Source of the DNA: Rhynchopus sp. YZ270_cl-10
Taxonomy: Eukaryota > Euglenozoa > Diplonemea > Diplonemida > Diplonemidae
Length of the DNA: 64,000 nucleotides
Reading direction: 5' to 3'
Assembly (NCBI GenBank): GCA_964035575.1
Contig: OZ037886.1
Location: forward strand, 620,001 to 684,000
The position numbers and the translations under genes were made by a program. The stretch's first letter is position 1, and every line of letters starts with the position of its first letter. Below the pieces are notes generated by a model. That model saw only the letters and a program-made list of their open reading frames with translations, was not told the DNA's origin and did no database searches. Below are positions 1-11,057 of the stretch, in pieces.

Positions 1-319
1 TCACAACCAAAAGAAAGGAAGGAAGCCCATTCTATAAGAGAAGCGTACTCATCTTCACTCTTACCAACACTTTTTTGTATAGGTCTATGTGGGGAAAGGG
101 TGCGGGGGGTCTGTTTTCTGTCGCGGAGGGGCGGGGGCTTTTCTTTTGACTACCAAAAGAGACCAGGAGAAGAGCAACTGTCGCTAACACACACAAAAAG
201 AAAGAAAAAAAAATTGTGAGGGAGGGGGGGTACCCCAGGCCTCTGGGTAATTTTTCGGCCGATGTTGGCCTTGGGGGGTGGGTGGTACCCCCCCCCCCCC
301 CCTCCCCCCCCCACCTCTG

Positions 320-537
320 CACGACGGTGATGTAACGGGTGTTACAAGTGGAGTTACAAGTGAGTTACATGTAACTTTTGTTACATGTAACTCACTTGTA
401 ACCCACCAGTTACAACCTGATTTTGCCTGTAATTCATGTATCCCACTTGTAACTCACTTGTAACTCACTTGTAACGGTTTTTCACTTGTAACGTTACATG
501 TAACTTCACTTGTAATGTACTGTACATCACCGTCGTG
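320..537 (+). mobile_element. MITE family M1, copy 1 (218 bp)
   Basis: The terminal inverted repeat is CACGACGGTGATGTA, and the interior is a run of GTTACAAGTGA-like units in both orientations. TG flanks both sides (318-319, 538-539), a 2-bp target duplication. An apparently identical reverse-complement copy of the same length lies at 19932-20149, flanked by TA. Termini and dinucleotide duplication suggest a Tc1/mariner-like MITE. It is non-coding and, judging by identity between copies, recent. Confidence 0.85.
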
Positions 538-541
538 TGTA

Positions 542-913
542 CACAGTTATACAGGGGGTGGGCCGAAGAAAAATTTTTCCGACCAATTTTTGCCCACAAA
601 AAATCGAAAAAAAAATTTTTTTTTTTCGATTCTCCTGTGTCTGTGCGTGCTGTGATGGGGTCATTTCGCGCTCAGAAATGAGTATTTTTGACCCAAAATA
701 CATGTGTCAGTTTTTACACGATTTTTGAAATTTTCAGTCCAAAACTGACACATGTATTTTGGGTCAAAAATACTCATTTTTGAGCGCGAAATGACCCCAT
801 CACAGCACGCACAGACACAGGAGAATCGAAAAAAAAAATTTTTTTTTTCGATTTTTTGTGGGCAAAAATTGGTCGGAAAAATTTTTCTTCGGCCCAGCCC
901 CTGTACAACCGTG
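542..913. mobile_element. Foldback MITE (372 bp), TA target duplication
   Basis: Two nearly identical arms of roughly 175-190 bases are inverted around a short spacer near 715-740. The ends are CACAGTTATACAGGGG and, inverted, CACGGTTGTACAGGGG. TA flanks both sides (540-541, 914-915). It lies two bases from MITE M1. It has no open frame of note and would fold into one long hairpin. A Tc1/mariner-type non-autonomous element is the likeliest class. Confidence 0.8.
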
Positions 914-917
914 TACA

Positions 918-951
<34 letters not shown>

Positions 952-1113
952 CCACCACCCCTAATCCGTGTTGGCCTGCCTACCCCCCCAGTTAGGCTGA
1001 GGCCTGGGGTACCCTTTCACTAAAGAGGGGATCTCCCTGGGTTTTTTGTGCAATGTGTAGTGCGTAGTGCTGTGCGGGTCCGACATGGTGTGTAATATTG
1101 GCAACAAAAAAGA

Positions 1114-1180
1114 GTGAAATAATTAATGCAGGCACCTCCGACTGACCCACGTACGATGCCAGCCATCCGGATGAAAGCAC
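1114..1180 (-). repeat. Short dispersed repeat R1, copy 1
   Basis: A roughly 67-bp unit. On the minus strand it runs from GTGCTTTCATCCGGATGG to TTAATTATTTCACT. It contains TGGGTCAGTCGG, which fits the pol III A-box pattern TRGYNNARNNGG at 11 of 12 positions. Other copies lie at 3447-3507, 9806-9872, 61272-61334 and, degenerate, 61392-61456, all in the same orientation. Confidence 0.75.
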
Positions 1181-1326
1181 AAAATGAGACAACAGAAGAT
1201 GTAAAATGAAACCTAAGTAGACCTACCCGTACCGTAAGAGAACGAGGGCGGTACACAACCGCTCGTCAGCCGGCGGCCCACCTTCCGTTGAAGAGTTGTG
1301 ACCAAAAAAAAAAAGAGAGAAAATGA

Positions 1327-1408
1327 AGGTTGCTGGTGCAAAAACGTCTCTCGGGACGCAGGCACTGACACTCCGTGGGTATATCAAACCCCTCGGAGTG
1401 CTGTTGCG
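1327..1408 (-). repeat. Short dispersed repeat R2, diverged copy
   Basis: It shares GGGACGCAGGCACTGACACT and a degraded GTTATCGAACCCC motif with the copies at 10080-10148, 14286-14322, 59580-59660 and 61345-61384. On the minus strand the better copies read GGTTCGATAAC, which resembles a tRNA T-arm or pol III B-box. No cloverleaf is convincing, so I do not call a tRNA. Confidence 0.6.
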
Positions 1409-1804
1409 CTTGGGAGTTGCTGACAGAGAAACTGTAAGCAGGGACACAGTCATTTCCCCATCCTGATTTGGAGGGGTGGTTACATAAGAGAAAAAGTTTG
1501 GAAAGAAAGACCTATGGCACCTATAAGAAAAGCCTTAAAAGATCCATGTGCTGTACATTAATATTTTCCGGATAGTCGGTCTTCGAGACAATAGTCGGGA
1601 TGAAATAATTTGTTCGATAAAGATGATGTGTTTTACATCGTACGGCAACAAAAACAAACAAACAAAACTTTTTGGTTAAAGACAACTTATAAAGTCGCCA
1701 GTTTTTAAATGAGAGTTGCTATTTTTTTTTTTTGCAGGGAAGGAGGCGAGTCAATTTCAAAACAAAACAAAACGAAAAAAAAAAAAAAAAAAGAGATAAA
1801 AATG

Positions 1805-2677
1805 CAGGGAAGTTCCTAAGTGGGACCGAGAACATGAAATTCTGGATTTTAGTTTTTTTTTCCTTTTTTTCCTTGGGGGGCTTTCTTGTGGTTTCTAGTG
1901 GGTTTCACTGTGGGTGACACACCACCAGTGTGGTGAAATGGTCGAAACTCTCAAAAGCAAGAGTTTTCAGGGGGCAAGAAAAAAAAAATTGACAACAAAA
2001 TCCTGCACCGTCAGGGCTGTACCCCCAATTTTTTTTTGCCTGCGGCGCCATTTTTCATTTTTTGCTCTGCAAAAAAGGGTTCGCCGGAAGCTAGATTTTT
2101 ACACTGTACTCAAAATTTTTTGCCTGCGGCGCCATTTATATTATTTTTTGCTCCGCAAAAAGAGAAGTGCAACGCCTCACCGTTCATCGGCGGAAGCACT
2201 GGTTCCACGGGTTATCGAACCCCAGAGAGCACTTCATTGGCATGCACGCGGTTACCGCGAGGGAGCGTGTATGCAGGTACAAAATCACTGCCCCATCCAA
2301 ATAATATTCCCAACGTCTTTGGGGGTCCCCTTGCATTTTGCAGCCAAAAATGCAACTAGACCAAAGCTGCAAAAAGTTCCGCGCGAGTGTAGCGCGCCCG
2401 GGTTTGGGACCCCTTTTTGAATTTCGAAGGGCGGTTAAAGTGGGCCCAGAATCACAGTTCTGACACTCATTTAGCATTGTGAGCAACTCACTAGTGGTCG
2501 TAACCAAAATTTGTATCAATCAAGAACTTGTCCATTTTCTCGAAATGACCCCACTACAGTGAGGGTAGAGCTCGGAAAGCCCGAAAAAGGGCAAAAAACC
2601 CCACCCAAAAAAAGGAAAAAAACGGGAACATAAATCCAGAATTTTGCTGTTTTTTCCGAGAACAAGGAACAACCCTG
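1805..2677 (+). mobile_element. Non-autonomous hAT element, copy 1
   Basis: An 873-bp element with ends CAGGGAAGTTCCT and AGGAACAACCCTG and an exact 8-bp target duplication TAAAAATG (1797-1804, 2678-2685), diagnostic of the hAT superfamily. Further copies lie at 3856-4739 and, inverted and interrupted, at 19101-21115. It encodes no transposase. The interior (about 2175-2260) holds a fuller relative of short repeat R2, including GGGTTATCGAACCCC. Confidence 0.9.
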
Positions 2678-2994
2678 TAAAAATGGGCATGTGTGCGCTG
2701 TACCAATGCAGTCTGTGCTCCTTTCTGAAGCTCCGGACCCCAATATTGAATTATTTATTTTTTTCCAACAAAAAATTTCAGGCAGCGAAAAAAAAGGTGG
2801 GAAAAGAAAGGCAAAGAAAAGTTGATAATATTGAGTCTAAGCCCTCTGCTTCAGTCACACCCACAGAGGATGTCAAGAGATAACCGCCTCGAAAAAAAGA
2901 TAGAAATTCGAATGGCGACAGTTGTTCTCCGCGACAAGCTGCGAGGGGGTACTTTTTGACTGAGCGTTTTTTTTTTTTTTTTTTGGGTTCTATT

Positions 2995-3048
2995 TTTGAA
3001 AACTTGGTTGTATTAGTGTAGCCACCCTAGAGTGTGCTCCACTATTTT
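2995..3048 (-). repeat. Short dispersed repeat R5, copy 1
   Basis: On the plus strand it reads TTGAAAACTTGGTTGTATTA and ends near GCTCCACTAT, preceded by a long T-run. Related copies lie at 30466-30517, 57648-57686 (short) and 61591-61640, all in the same orientation. Function unknown. Confidence 0.6.
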
Positions 3049-3446
3049 TTTGATCACCCCACTGTATTTAGTGCAGACAGTCTTTCACCGTTTTTCACAA
3101 AAAAAAATATAGGTTTGTACCAATGATTCTCGTTGACACAAAAAACAAAGTGACAATGAAGGAATTGACGGAATGACACCACCGGGTGTGGAGTATGCGG
3201 CTTGATATGATTCAACATGGGGGAATTTTTACTAGATCTCTGGGACACAGGCACTGGCAACAACAACAACAAGTGGGGTTGTTCAAGTAGAAGTGCTCGA
3301 AACATAGCATCTATCTCAGAACACAACAACACTACAGAGAAAACCAAGACCCTTTTTTTTTGTAAGATGATCCTAAGCCAGTCGCCTGACAAAGACGACT
3401 CCTTTTGTTTGGATGACAAAAGTCGAAATTGGTGGCCAAAAAAAAA

Positions 3447-3507
3447 GTGAAGTTATTAATGCAGGCACCTCCGACTGACCCACGAGGCCAGCCTCGGATG
3501 AAAGCAC
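3447..3507 (-). repeat. Short dispersed repeat R1, copy 2
   Basis: Matches the R1 unit with a 6-7 base deletion in the CCCACGTACGATGCC part. It has the same orientation as all other R1 copies and follows an A-run on the plus strand (a T-run on the minus strand). Confidence 0.75.
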
Positions 3508-3855
3508 CAAATGAGGCCAACAACAGAAAGTAAAAAAAAAACAAAATGACACACAGATATTTTCAAACAACGCAAGAGAGAGAGTTTTACTAGGTTTTTG
3601 TTTTGCGAGACAGCAATATAATTTATACCGCATTTTTTCGCATTGTTTTCATTGTGGAGAAGCACCGATAAACAGTATTCCAAATGGATTTGGCGGTCCC
3701 CAAAAAAATCGCTAAATTACTCAAAAAAATCTCTAAATCCGCCAAACTTAGTTGGTCGCCAAATTGTTTGGAATACTGCGGCACCACTCTCCCTTTACCC
3801 TTTGTAAATTCACCCCGCAGTAAGGTTTTCAAAAAAAAAAAAAAACCAGCCTGAC

Positions 3856-4739
3856 CAGGGAAGTTCCTAAGTGGGACCGAGAACATGAAATTCTGGATTT
3901 TAGTTTTTTTTTCCTTTTTTTTTTTCCTTTTTTTCCTTAGGGGGCTTTCTTGTGGTTTCTGGTGGGTTTCACTGTAGGTGACACACCACCAGTGTGGTGA
4001 AATGGTCGAAACTCTCAAAAGCAAGAGTTTTCAGGGGGCAAGAAAAAAAAATTGACAACAAAATCCTTCACTGTCCAGGGCTGTACCCCCAATTTTTTTT
4101 TTGCCTGCGGCGCCATTTTTCATTTTTTGCTCTGCAAAAAAGGGTTCGTTGGAAGCTAGATTTTTACACTGTACTCAAATTTTTTTGCCTGCGGCGCCAT
4201 TTATATTATTTTTTGCTCCGCAAAAAGAGAAGTGCAACGCCTCACCGTTCATCGGCGGAAGCACTGGTTCCACGGGTTATCGAACCCCAGAGAGCACTTC
4301 ATTGGCATGCACGCGGTTACCGCGAGGGAGCGTGTATGCAGGTACAAAATCACTGCCCCATCCAAATAATATTCCCAACGTCTTTGGGGGTCCCCTTGCA
4401 TTTTGCAGCCAAAAATGCAACTAGACCAAAGCAAAAAGTTCCGCGCGAGTGTAGCGCGCCCGGGTTTGGGACCCCTTTTTGAATTTCGAGGGGCGGTTAA
4501 AGTGGGCCCAGAATCACAGTTCTGACACTCATTTAGCATTGTGAGCAACTCACTAGTGGTCGTAACCAAAATTTGTATCAATCAAGAACTTGTCCATTTT
4601 CTCGAAATGACCCCACTACAGTGAGGGTAGAGCTCGGAAAGCCCGAAAAAGGGCAAAAAACCCCACCCAAAAAAAGGAAAAAAACGGGAACATAAATCCA
4701 GAATTTTGCTGTTTTTTCCGAGAACAAGGAACAACCCTG
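3856..4739 (+). mobile_element. Non-autonomous hAT element, copy 2
   Basis: An 884-bp copy with the same CAGGG...CCCTG ends and an exact 8-bp target duplication AGCCTGAC (3848-3855, 4740-4747). It is very close in sequence to copy 1 (873 bp) and to copy 3 once the insertion in copy 3 is set aside (884 bp), so the family moved recently. No transposase is encoded. Confidence 0.9.
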
Positions 4740-4747
4740 AGCCTGAC

Positions 4748-7700
4748 CCTCCCTATGTTCACAAAAAGAAGTGGAAAGTGTAAACGCCACGAAGGACGGA
4801 TACAAAAAAAACGTTGGCTCTCGCAAAAACATAGCGAAAATGGAAAGACGAACAATAACAGATTTGTTGGGGGGGTGGGGGGAAAAAAATAGTTTTGGTT
4901 TGGTTCATAAACTCACATGAAAAAAAAAACACACTTTCTCTACCATTCCACGGTCTTTAACATTTGGTGTACGGGGTTATCGGAAAACACAAAATTTTCA
5001 TTTCAATCCACGACTCTTCACAAAAAAAAAAACATGGCATTTTCTATGTTGTGAAAAGTTGTGAAGATATGTGAAGTCCCCCCCGGAACACACCAATAGT
5101 ACACATTATTTTGTGTATTTTTTTTTATCGAAGTAACAATTTTTTTTTGAGAAAAAAAAAGGTGGGTTTTGAAAACACAATTATCAAAACACCCTTTGAA
5201 TGAATCGCATGATCAGAGCATCCAGATGGGATAACATTTCTTTCCCCCTATGCGATTTTCAACAAAAAAAAAAAAGCCCACTGAGAGTGTAAGAGAGTGT
5301 AGACACTATTGCCATTTTAGAAGCTCACCTCACAGAAACGGTTATGCCACTTTGCGACTAAATTGGTGTGGATGCATCGTCGTAGTATCGTTAACACCAG
5401 TGTTTCCGCGACCCAAAAATCGGACGAAGTTCGTCCGGTAGAAAAAAAAAAAAAAAAAAACTGCCGGACGAAGTTCGTCCGGACGAAGTTCATCCGGGGA
5501 GTGGGAAAAATGGGTGGGGAGAGGGCCCGGGGTACATTGTAAAGTGGACGAGGTGGGGTGCGGCCCCGCAGGGGACGCACCCCACCCCGTATAGAAAAAT
5601 AAAGGCCTCCCCTCTTTGGCGTCGCGCAGATCTGCGGCCGCACTTATGGTATCCCCCTCTATCATTCCCCTGGCATCCCCTGTCCCCCACCTACCCTTAC
5701 GCAACACCTGCGCCGCTGAGACACTTCGCTGGCTCGTGTGGTTGTGATAACGCAACGGTCTTCACATGCGTTACACACAACGATACACACAACGCTATGT
5801 ATATGCGATACACGCGTTAACCGTATCGTGTGGTTACCAAACGCAGCCCACCTTCGGTGGGCTGCTGCAACTCGTGCCGTGTGTGCCCCACGCATGGTTC
5901 TCACAGCTCGCTGGTACGTTTCCCAAGCCGCAAACCCGGTTACCTGCCTGAAAAACCGGCGTTTTGGCCAAAACGCCTGTTTTGCCTGCAGAACCCTGCG
6001 CCACCCATTACTCATTCAACCACCACCCGCCACGCTTTGTTTTCGAGTATCTCGTAACGTGAGTTTCTCACCTGTTGTGTCTCACGAAAGACCGTGGGGC
6101 GAGACAACTCCGCCGGAGGCCCCCGACCTGTATTGTGTTAAGCACTAGTAAAAAAAATTTTTTGGGGGGAAAAAAAAACTCGTCCGCCCCCTTCGAAAAC
6201 ACCGGAAGAACGCGGAAACCCTGGTTAACACAGCAAAAAAAAAACAATCATTAAGAGATGAGAGAAAAAAGGCCAAAGTGGAGATGTGTATTATTTCTTC
6301 AAACTTCGCACAGTCCCCCCTGCAACATTGTAGGTAGGTTAACCGTATGAACCATAACACACCCTACACGGATGTGCCATCAGAAAGCAGGTCCCACCAC
6401 CACTTGTTGCCGAAAGAGAACGCTGTAGCAGCCTTCTCTCGCATATTTAGAACACGTTTTTTTTCTTTTTTCTGATAAATAGTCGGAGTAGTGTAGTTGC
6501 CTTAGTTGTGTTGCCACAGTTGTGCAATCTCTACTTTTCTTTTGAGTACGTCGTTCGTAAACAAAAGAAATTCTGTTTGACGATCTGGGGAACTTCATCT
6601 AAAAAAAACCCCCTCTTCTCAATCATTGACCCAGTCACAGAGGTTGGGTAAGTTGAATAAAACCCGATTACATTATTACTTTCATTCGCTGTACTGTTGT
6701 ATTGTTGTAACAAAAACGCGCAAAACGTCTTTGTGACGTTTTTTATTTAAAACATTTTTTTATTATTTTGCGCGTTTTTTGATTATTTTTGCGCGTTTTA
6801 CGTACGTACCAACATGTATGTTGTAACTACAAATACCCCCTTTTTTTGCGAAAAGCGGGCCGTTTTCATCGAAACGCGCCCTTTTGTAAAAATGAGTGCA
6901 GTGGTACGGTGTCCACTTGCACAAAAAAAGAAAAATGCAGGACTACCAGGTTTGCTGTCCTGTTTTGCTAAAAACTTCGGTTTTTTTTTCACGACAAATT
7001 TTGGACAAAAAAATACGAAACGAAACAAAGACAAAGACAGAATAAGTGTGAAGCTACAAACGCCTCTGCAAGAAACAGGAACGTCACGACACTTCGTGAA
7101 TAAGAGGGGAAAAAGAACAGTTTACAAAGCATCTTATGCTCAGTCACCTTGAAAAAAAAAAGGATACCTTGAAAAGTGTGGTGACGCTTTCCAGGCCCCG
7201 CAGCCAGGTGTCACAAAGAAAACTTGTAAGATGAATGAAGCCTCTTGTGCACACACATCTTTAAAAAACACATCCAAGTTGGATAACAAAGGTGACACCT
7301 GCCGAACATGTAAAAAATCCACGAGTTTTAGGGGGAGAAAAAGGGGGAGAAAGGTTGGGAAAGATCCTAACTCTCCTGTTTTTTCGTCACCAAAAACAAA
7401 AAGAAAGATATACTACACAAAAGACGTAAATATTCGTCTCTAGATGTGTATTTTTACCCTATCCCACACCCCCCCATTGCCTCCTTGAAGGCTTTCCCTA
7501 CAAATCACCAAATATTTGTCTCCGAAAAAGAACAAATGCAGCACAGCGCCGTGCTGTGATGTATTTCTGTCCTCTGTGAGCTGCTTGGATGAAATGCCAA
7601 CATTATGAGAAGAAGAAAAAATCGGACAAAAAAAATAAACTATCTCTTGAAATAAAGATGAACATTATTTCACTGAGGTGATGATTAACTGAGTTGGTAT

Positions 7701-7980
7701 CACGTACCCGTACATTATTACACAAAAGTGAGATAAAACACATTTTTTTCGTTATCGACAAAAATCACTCCCCCCTTTGTCGAAAAGGCTAGGATAGGTC
7801 CTGCTCTCAGTATGGGAGTACAGCAAAAAAAAATGAGATATTGGGTCTGCTCGGACACCTTTTTAATTTGTTCACCCTCCACACCAAAATTGGGTACAGA
7901 CCTGTACTCAATGCCCGAAAGCTTATGTACTTTGCTGCGGTTTTACCAACAAAGTCGTCTTATTAACCATTTTTATGACT
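4748..7980. other. Spacer without a supported gene
   Basis: Mostly AT-rich with A and T runs. At 5415-5500 there are inverted CGGACGAAGTTCGTCCGG units around an A-run. A GC-rich island at about 5520-6130 has no convincing gene; its plus-strand frame of 136 codons (5738-6148) resembles no family I know. Short ORFs at 6789-7443 lie in low-complexity DNA. R3-like fragments appear near 7135 and 7225. Confidence 0.5.
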
Positions 7981-9408
7981 TTAGGTCTGGAAACTGTCAG
8001 GTTTTTTCAAACTCATTCTGCGTCCCTGCGCAGAAAGTGTTTCATAATTCTTATAGATGGTGTCGAGAAGAGAGATAGTTGCTAACCTAAACTCAAAATC
8101 CTTTGGTTTTGTGAAGTTCAGTGCAGACAGGATGGTGGGGGCATGCGTCTGCTCGACTCGAAGCGGGGTCCGCACTGTTCTAATCTTTGAGTAAACTCTG
8201 ACCAGAATGTCCACAACCCTCGCAGCTTCTTCGGGTGTATCAAAATCGCACGCAAAATCGTACCCATCCTTCACCACAATCCCCAACCTCCGCCGTTCTG
8301 TGCAGAGCTTCGCAATCAACGCTATATTAATACACCGTGTCACCACTGCGGTATTCTGCAGGACATACACTGCTTTGTCCGATATCACCAAAACACGCTC
8401 CTTTTCTGCACCCTTAGCGTTAAGTTTTTTTACTCCATTGAAATAAAGGAGTGCAGATTTGCTAAGACCTGAGAATTTCTTCATGTACTCCGAGGGTACA
8501 GACACTAAAGGTAGCAGTGTGAGGGGGTGATGCGTCATTTCAGCAAGCGAAGCTGGGAAGGGAATATCTGAGAAGCTCCGTCCCCGGGGCATTTCTAATA
8601 CCCCGATTACCTCCACGGTGTTGCTGCTGCTGTTGAAGACGTTGTTGCTGCTGCTGCTTTTTGACACCGCGAAGGAGGTCCTTCGTCTTCTCTTAAAACT
8701 CGAGGCGCGTACAGAAGGCGCTCTTTTCCCCTGCAAAGACAAGGTTTCATAATTCTGAAACAACCCCTCCAATCGCGTAATCGGGGCTACCTCCTTCCCC
8801 GCCGCCTCCCCCTTCGGTTTTGTGAATGAAAGCAACTCAAATAGGTCCTCTTTGCTGACAACATCCACCTTGAGCGCGGTTTTTGAAGTGACCATTTTCG
8901 AATGAACCGTCACCACTACCAACGCAAAGCTTGCCAGCTCCTCTTCGTTAGGAAACTCTATTGCGAGGTCGTAGCTGTCCTCCATGTGAACACCCATATG
9001 CAGGGAATGGTTGTACAGCTTCATTATGCTTTGAATTGCAAGACAACGCAGAACCGATCCATTCAGATCACATGTATAAATGCATTGATCAGACACAATC
9101 ACAACCCGCTCTTTCGAAGCACCACCACCTACACTCAAAACCGGTCCAAAATAAAGGATAACAGCGCCATTTAAATCTACAAACTTTCGTGTATAAGCAA
9201 GAGGTACCCCTACCAATGGTAGTAGGTTCAAAGGATGGTGCGTCATGTTGGCAGCAGTGGTGGGGGTGGGGATGTGTACTGGAGGCTCGTATGTGGACAT
9301 GGCAAGAGATTTTGGACTGCAGTCTGCATCCAAGTCGCATGGAACGTCACCCAAGTCCTCATCACCTCTCCGAGAGATTTTTTTTTTAAATCGTTCCAAT
9401 AAGAACAT
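7981..9408 (-). CDS. Protein with two PH-like (myosin TH1/GRAM-like) domains
   Basis: A 475-residue, apparently single-exon protein. Two copies of one domain lie at about residues 55-220 and 290-460. Each opens with MTHHPL.LLPLV.VP, continues as beta strands of the form ERV.V.SD...Y, then YD.A..F, and closes with a conserved F.KPK segment; the second continues as FEFRL......IY.NYETL. This layout resembles PH-fold domains of the myosin TH1/GRAM type, whose usual role is binding phospholipids or proteins. The linker is Ser/Asn-rich. I take the ATG at 9408 (MFLLERF) because the frame further upstream starts only at a non-ATG codon. The same domain recurs in the next gene upstream (11058-14829), so the two are probably related by duplication. 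Exact role unknown; a cytoskeletal or membrane adaptor is an inference. Confidence 0.75.
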   Translation of the reverse strand: MFLLERFKKKISRRGDEDLGDVPCDLDADCSPKSLAMSTYEPPVHIPTPTTAANMTHHPLNLLPLVGVPLAYTRKFVDLNGAVILYFGPVLSVGGGASKERVVIVSDQCIYTCDLNGSVLRCLAIQSIMKLYNHSLHMGVHMEDSYDLAIEFPNEEELASFALVVVTVHSKMVTSKTALKVDVVSKEDLFELLSFTKPKGEAAGKEVAPITRLEGLFQNYETLSLQGKRAPSVRASSFKRRRRTSFAVSKSSSSNNVFNSSSNTVEVIGVLEMPRGRSFSDIPFPASLAEMTHHPLTLLPLVSVPSEYMKKFSGLSKSALLYFNGVKKLNAKGAEKERVLVISDKAVYVLQNTAVVTRCINIALIAKLCTERRRLGIVVKDGYDFACDFDTPEEAARVVDILVRVYSKIRTVRTPLRVEQTHAPTILSALNFTKPKDFEFRLATISLLDTIYKNYETLSAQGRRMSLKKPDSFQT

Positions 9409-9805
9409 AGTTGGGTGAAACCTCACACACCTTTGGTTGTGAGTGGGTCAGCACAATAAAGGGAAGGGGGGAAGAGGCAAAAGAATGCAGCAACCAACGT
9501 CCCAAAGAAGACGTCAAAACAGAAAGAACAAAAGGGGATGCTGGGGTGGGCTTTATTGTGCACCTTTTTAGTGTATCATTTAAAGAAAATGTGGATATGT
9601 CTGAATGATGTGGAGGTGGAGGTGGAGGGAGGGGAGAATAGGAAGGGGGGGTATAGGGTAGGTGCAAAGAGAGAGAAAAAATTCGCTTTTTTTTTTACAA
9701 AATAAATCTCTACATAATCTTTTACATATTTTTGTTGGAAGGAATTGTGGGCGATGAGGGGAAGGGGGATATTTTTTTTTTTTGAAAAAAGAATGAAAAT
9801 AAACA

Positions 9806-9872
9806 GTGAAGTTATTAATGCCGGCACCTCCGACTGACCCACGTACGATGCCAACCATCCGGATGAAAGCAC
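9806..9872 (-). repeat. Short dispersed repeat R1, copy 3
   Basis: A 67-bp copy that keeps the A-box-like TGGGTCAGTCGG on the minus strand and the shared end TTAATAACTTCACTG. It lies about 400 bp upstream of the start of the gene at 7981-9408. Confidence 0.8.
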
Positions 9873-10079
9873 AAGAACGGTAAAAACACACAGAATTATC
9901 CATGGTAAATGCAATCAAAAAAAAAGGAGGGACTATCGTACTAAATTGTGCAACGCTCGCACCTAACGCACTCTGGGGGTGTATGAATGTATTTGAAAAC
10001 AATGTGTCGTAACCCACCATGCTTCCGTGGTGTTTTGTGGGTTCAGAGAGTGGGGAGGGAAAAAACAGGGCGAAAGAAA

Positions 10080-10148
10080 GTGAAGTTGATAGTGCAAACG
10101 CCTCTGGGACGCAGGCACTGACACTCCGCAGGTTATCGAACCCCGGAG
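10080..10148 (-). repeat. Short dispersed repeat R2, best copy
   Basis: On the minus strand it runs from CTCCGGGGTTCGATAACCTG to CACTATCAACTTCAC, followed by a T-rich stretch. GGTTCGATAAC matches the pol III B-box GGTTCGANNCC except near its end. The loop would be 8 rather than 7 bases, so it is not a proper tRNA T-arm. Confidence 0.75.
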
Positions 10149-10675
10149 AAACAAAAACGTAGGGTTGCTACTCAAAACGAGACGCCAAATATTATTAATT
10201 TTGTTTATTTGCTTCCTTTTTTTCTTCTTCTAATGAGCTCTTGGCTCTCACCTAGCTTTTTTTTTCCCCCGTAAAAAAAACTAGGTCAACGTCACCTCTA
10301 ATTCGCGCAAAATATGAGTACAAAGGATTACCCACAAAACACTGGCAGATACCACTGACCTCATGAATATGGAGATAAATACAATTTTGAAGGGGAGAAA
10401 ATAAAATAAGCCTTTCATGAGTGGGGAAAGTAGGGGGAATATAGGGGAGTAGGGGAAAAAATGCAATCTACTTTCTGCCTCGAATCTACGTAAGGCAGAG
10501 ATAGAGAGAGCAATAAATGAGGGACATTTGGCATTTTTTTTTTTCTCTTCTATTTTACTATGAAAAAATGGTCGGATTGCAACGAAATGAAATAAATCAA
10601 TTTGATGCAAAGCTGACAAAAGGGGATCTTGGGGGGGAAGGGAACAGACGTTCAAAGAAACAGAAGAAAAAAAAA

Positions 10676-10738
10676 AGTTGACTTGAAATACAACAGCCCT
10701 CTCGTGACAGTGTGCCTTGGTATAATGACCGGTGTACC
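10676..10738 (-). repeat. Short dispersed repeat R4, copy 1
   Basis: On the plus strand it begins GTTGACTTGAAATACAACAG and contains CCCTCTCGTGACAGTG and CCTTGGTA. Copies at 34340-34403 and 34558-34600 have the same orientation. On the minus strand it ends in AAGTCAACTTTTTT, like R1-R3. Confidence 0.7.
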
Positions 10739-11057
10739 AAAAAAAAATGTGACAGCACAGCAATTCATTGTTTTGCAGCATCGGAAACCAACCTCAAGGC
10801 AGGTTCTGCGCAAAAAAAGAAGAAAGAAAATGAAAACGATTTTTCAGTCTTTTTTGAGAAACACATTTGTCAGAGAAAAGTTGGTCTGATGCTAAGCTGT
10901 CATAAAAATAATTTAGAACAAAAAACAAAAACCATCACCACGGTCAACAAGGTAGAACGTCGACCCCCCACCCAGAGCAAGAAAACCGCTATTCAACACT
11001 GTATTTATTTCCATTTTGTTTTTGTTTGTTTTTCATCTTTGTTTTTTCCCTTTTTTT

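Larger units (their letters stand above)
228..1014. repeat. GC-homopolymer palindromic element carrying two MITEs
   Basis: The outer ends are inverted copies of GGGTACCCCAGGCCTC (left from 228, right ending at 1014). Inside them lie a C-tract (288-312, one T and then an A at 313) and a 30-base G-tract (920-949), also inverted with respect to each other. Without the two MITEs (320-537 and 542-913) and one copy of each target dinucleotide, the centre becomes CCTCTGTACAGAGG, a perfect 14-base palindrome. I see no coding capacity. The superfamily of the outer element is unknown, and no target duplication is clear beside it. Confidence 0.6.
9409..11057. other. Spacer with short repeats
   Basis: No supported gene. 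It contains R1 (9806-9872), R2 (10080-10148) and R4 (10676-10738), separated by A/T-rich and G-rich low-complexity DNA. Frames here, such as one ending at 9580, only read through the repeats. Confidence 0.5.

Noticed and set aside
920-949. 30-base G-run as a telomere-like or G-quadruplex feature
   Set aside because: It pairs with a C-run at 288-312 as part of an inverted repeat, so it is better read as part of that element; no telomere-type unit is present.
2184-2519. 110-codon frames repeated at 2184-2519, 4249-4581 and 19259-19591
   Set aside because: They recur because the hAT copies recur. They have no ATG-to-stop protein with domain character, and the copies differ by an indel within the frame.
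5738-6148. 136-codon plus-strand frame in the GC-rich island
   Set aside because: No recognisable domain, three frames open at once through GC-rich DNA, and opposite strand to all genes.
10080-10148. R2 as a real tRNA gene
   Set aside because: Only a T-arm-like motif is present, with an 8-base loop; no anticodon arm or acceptor stem can be drawn.
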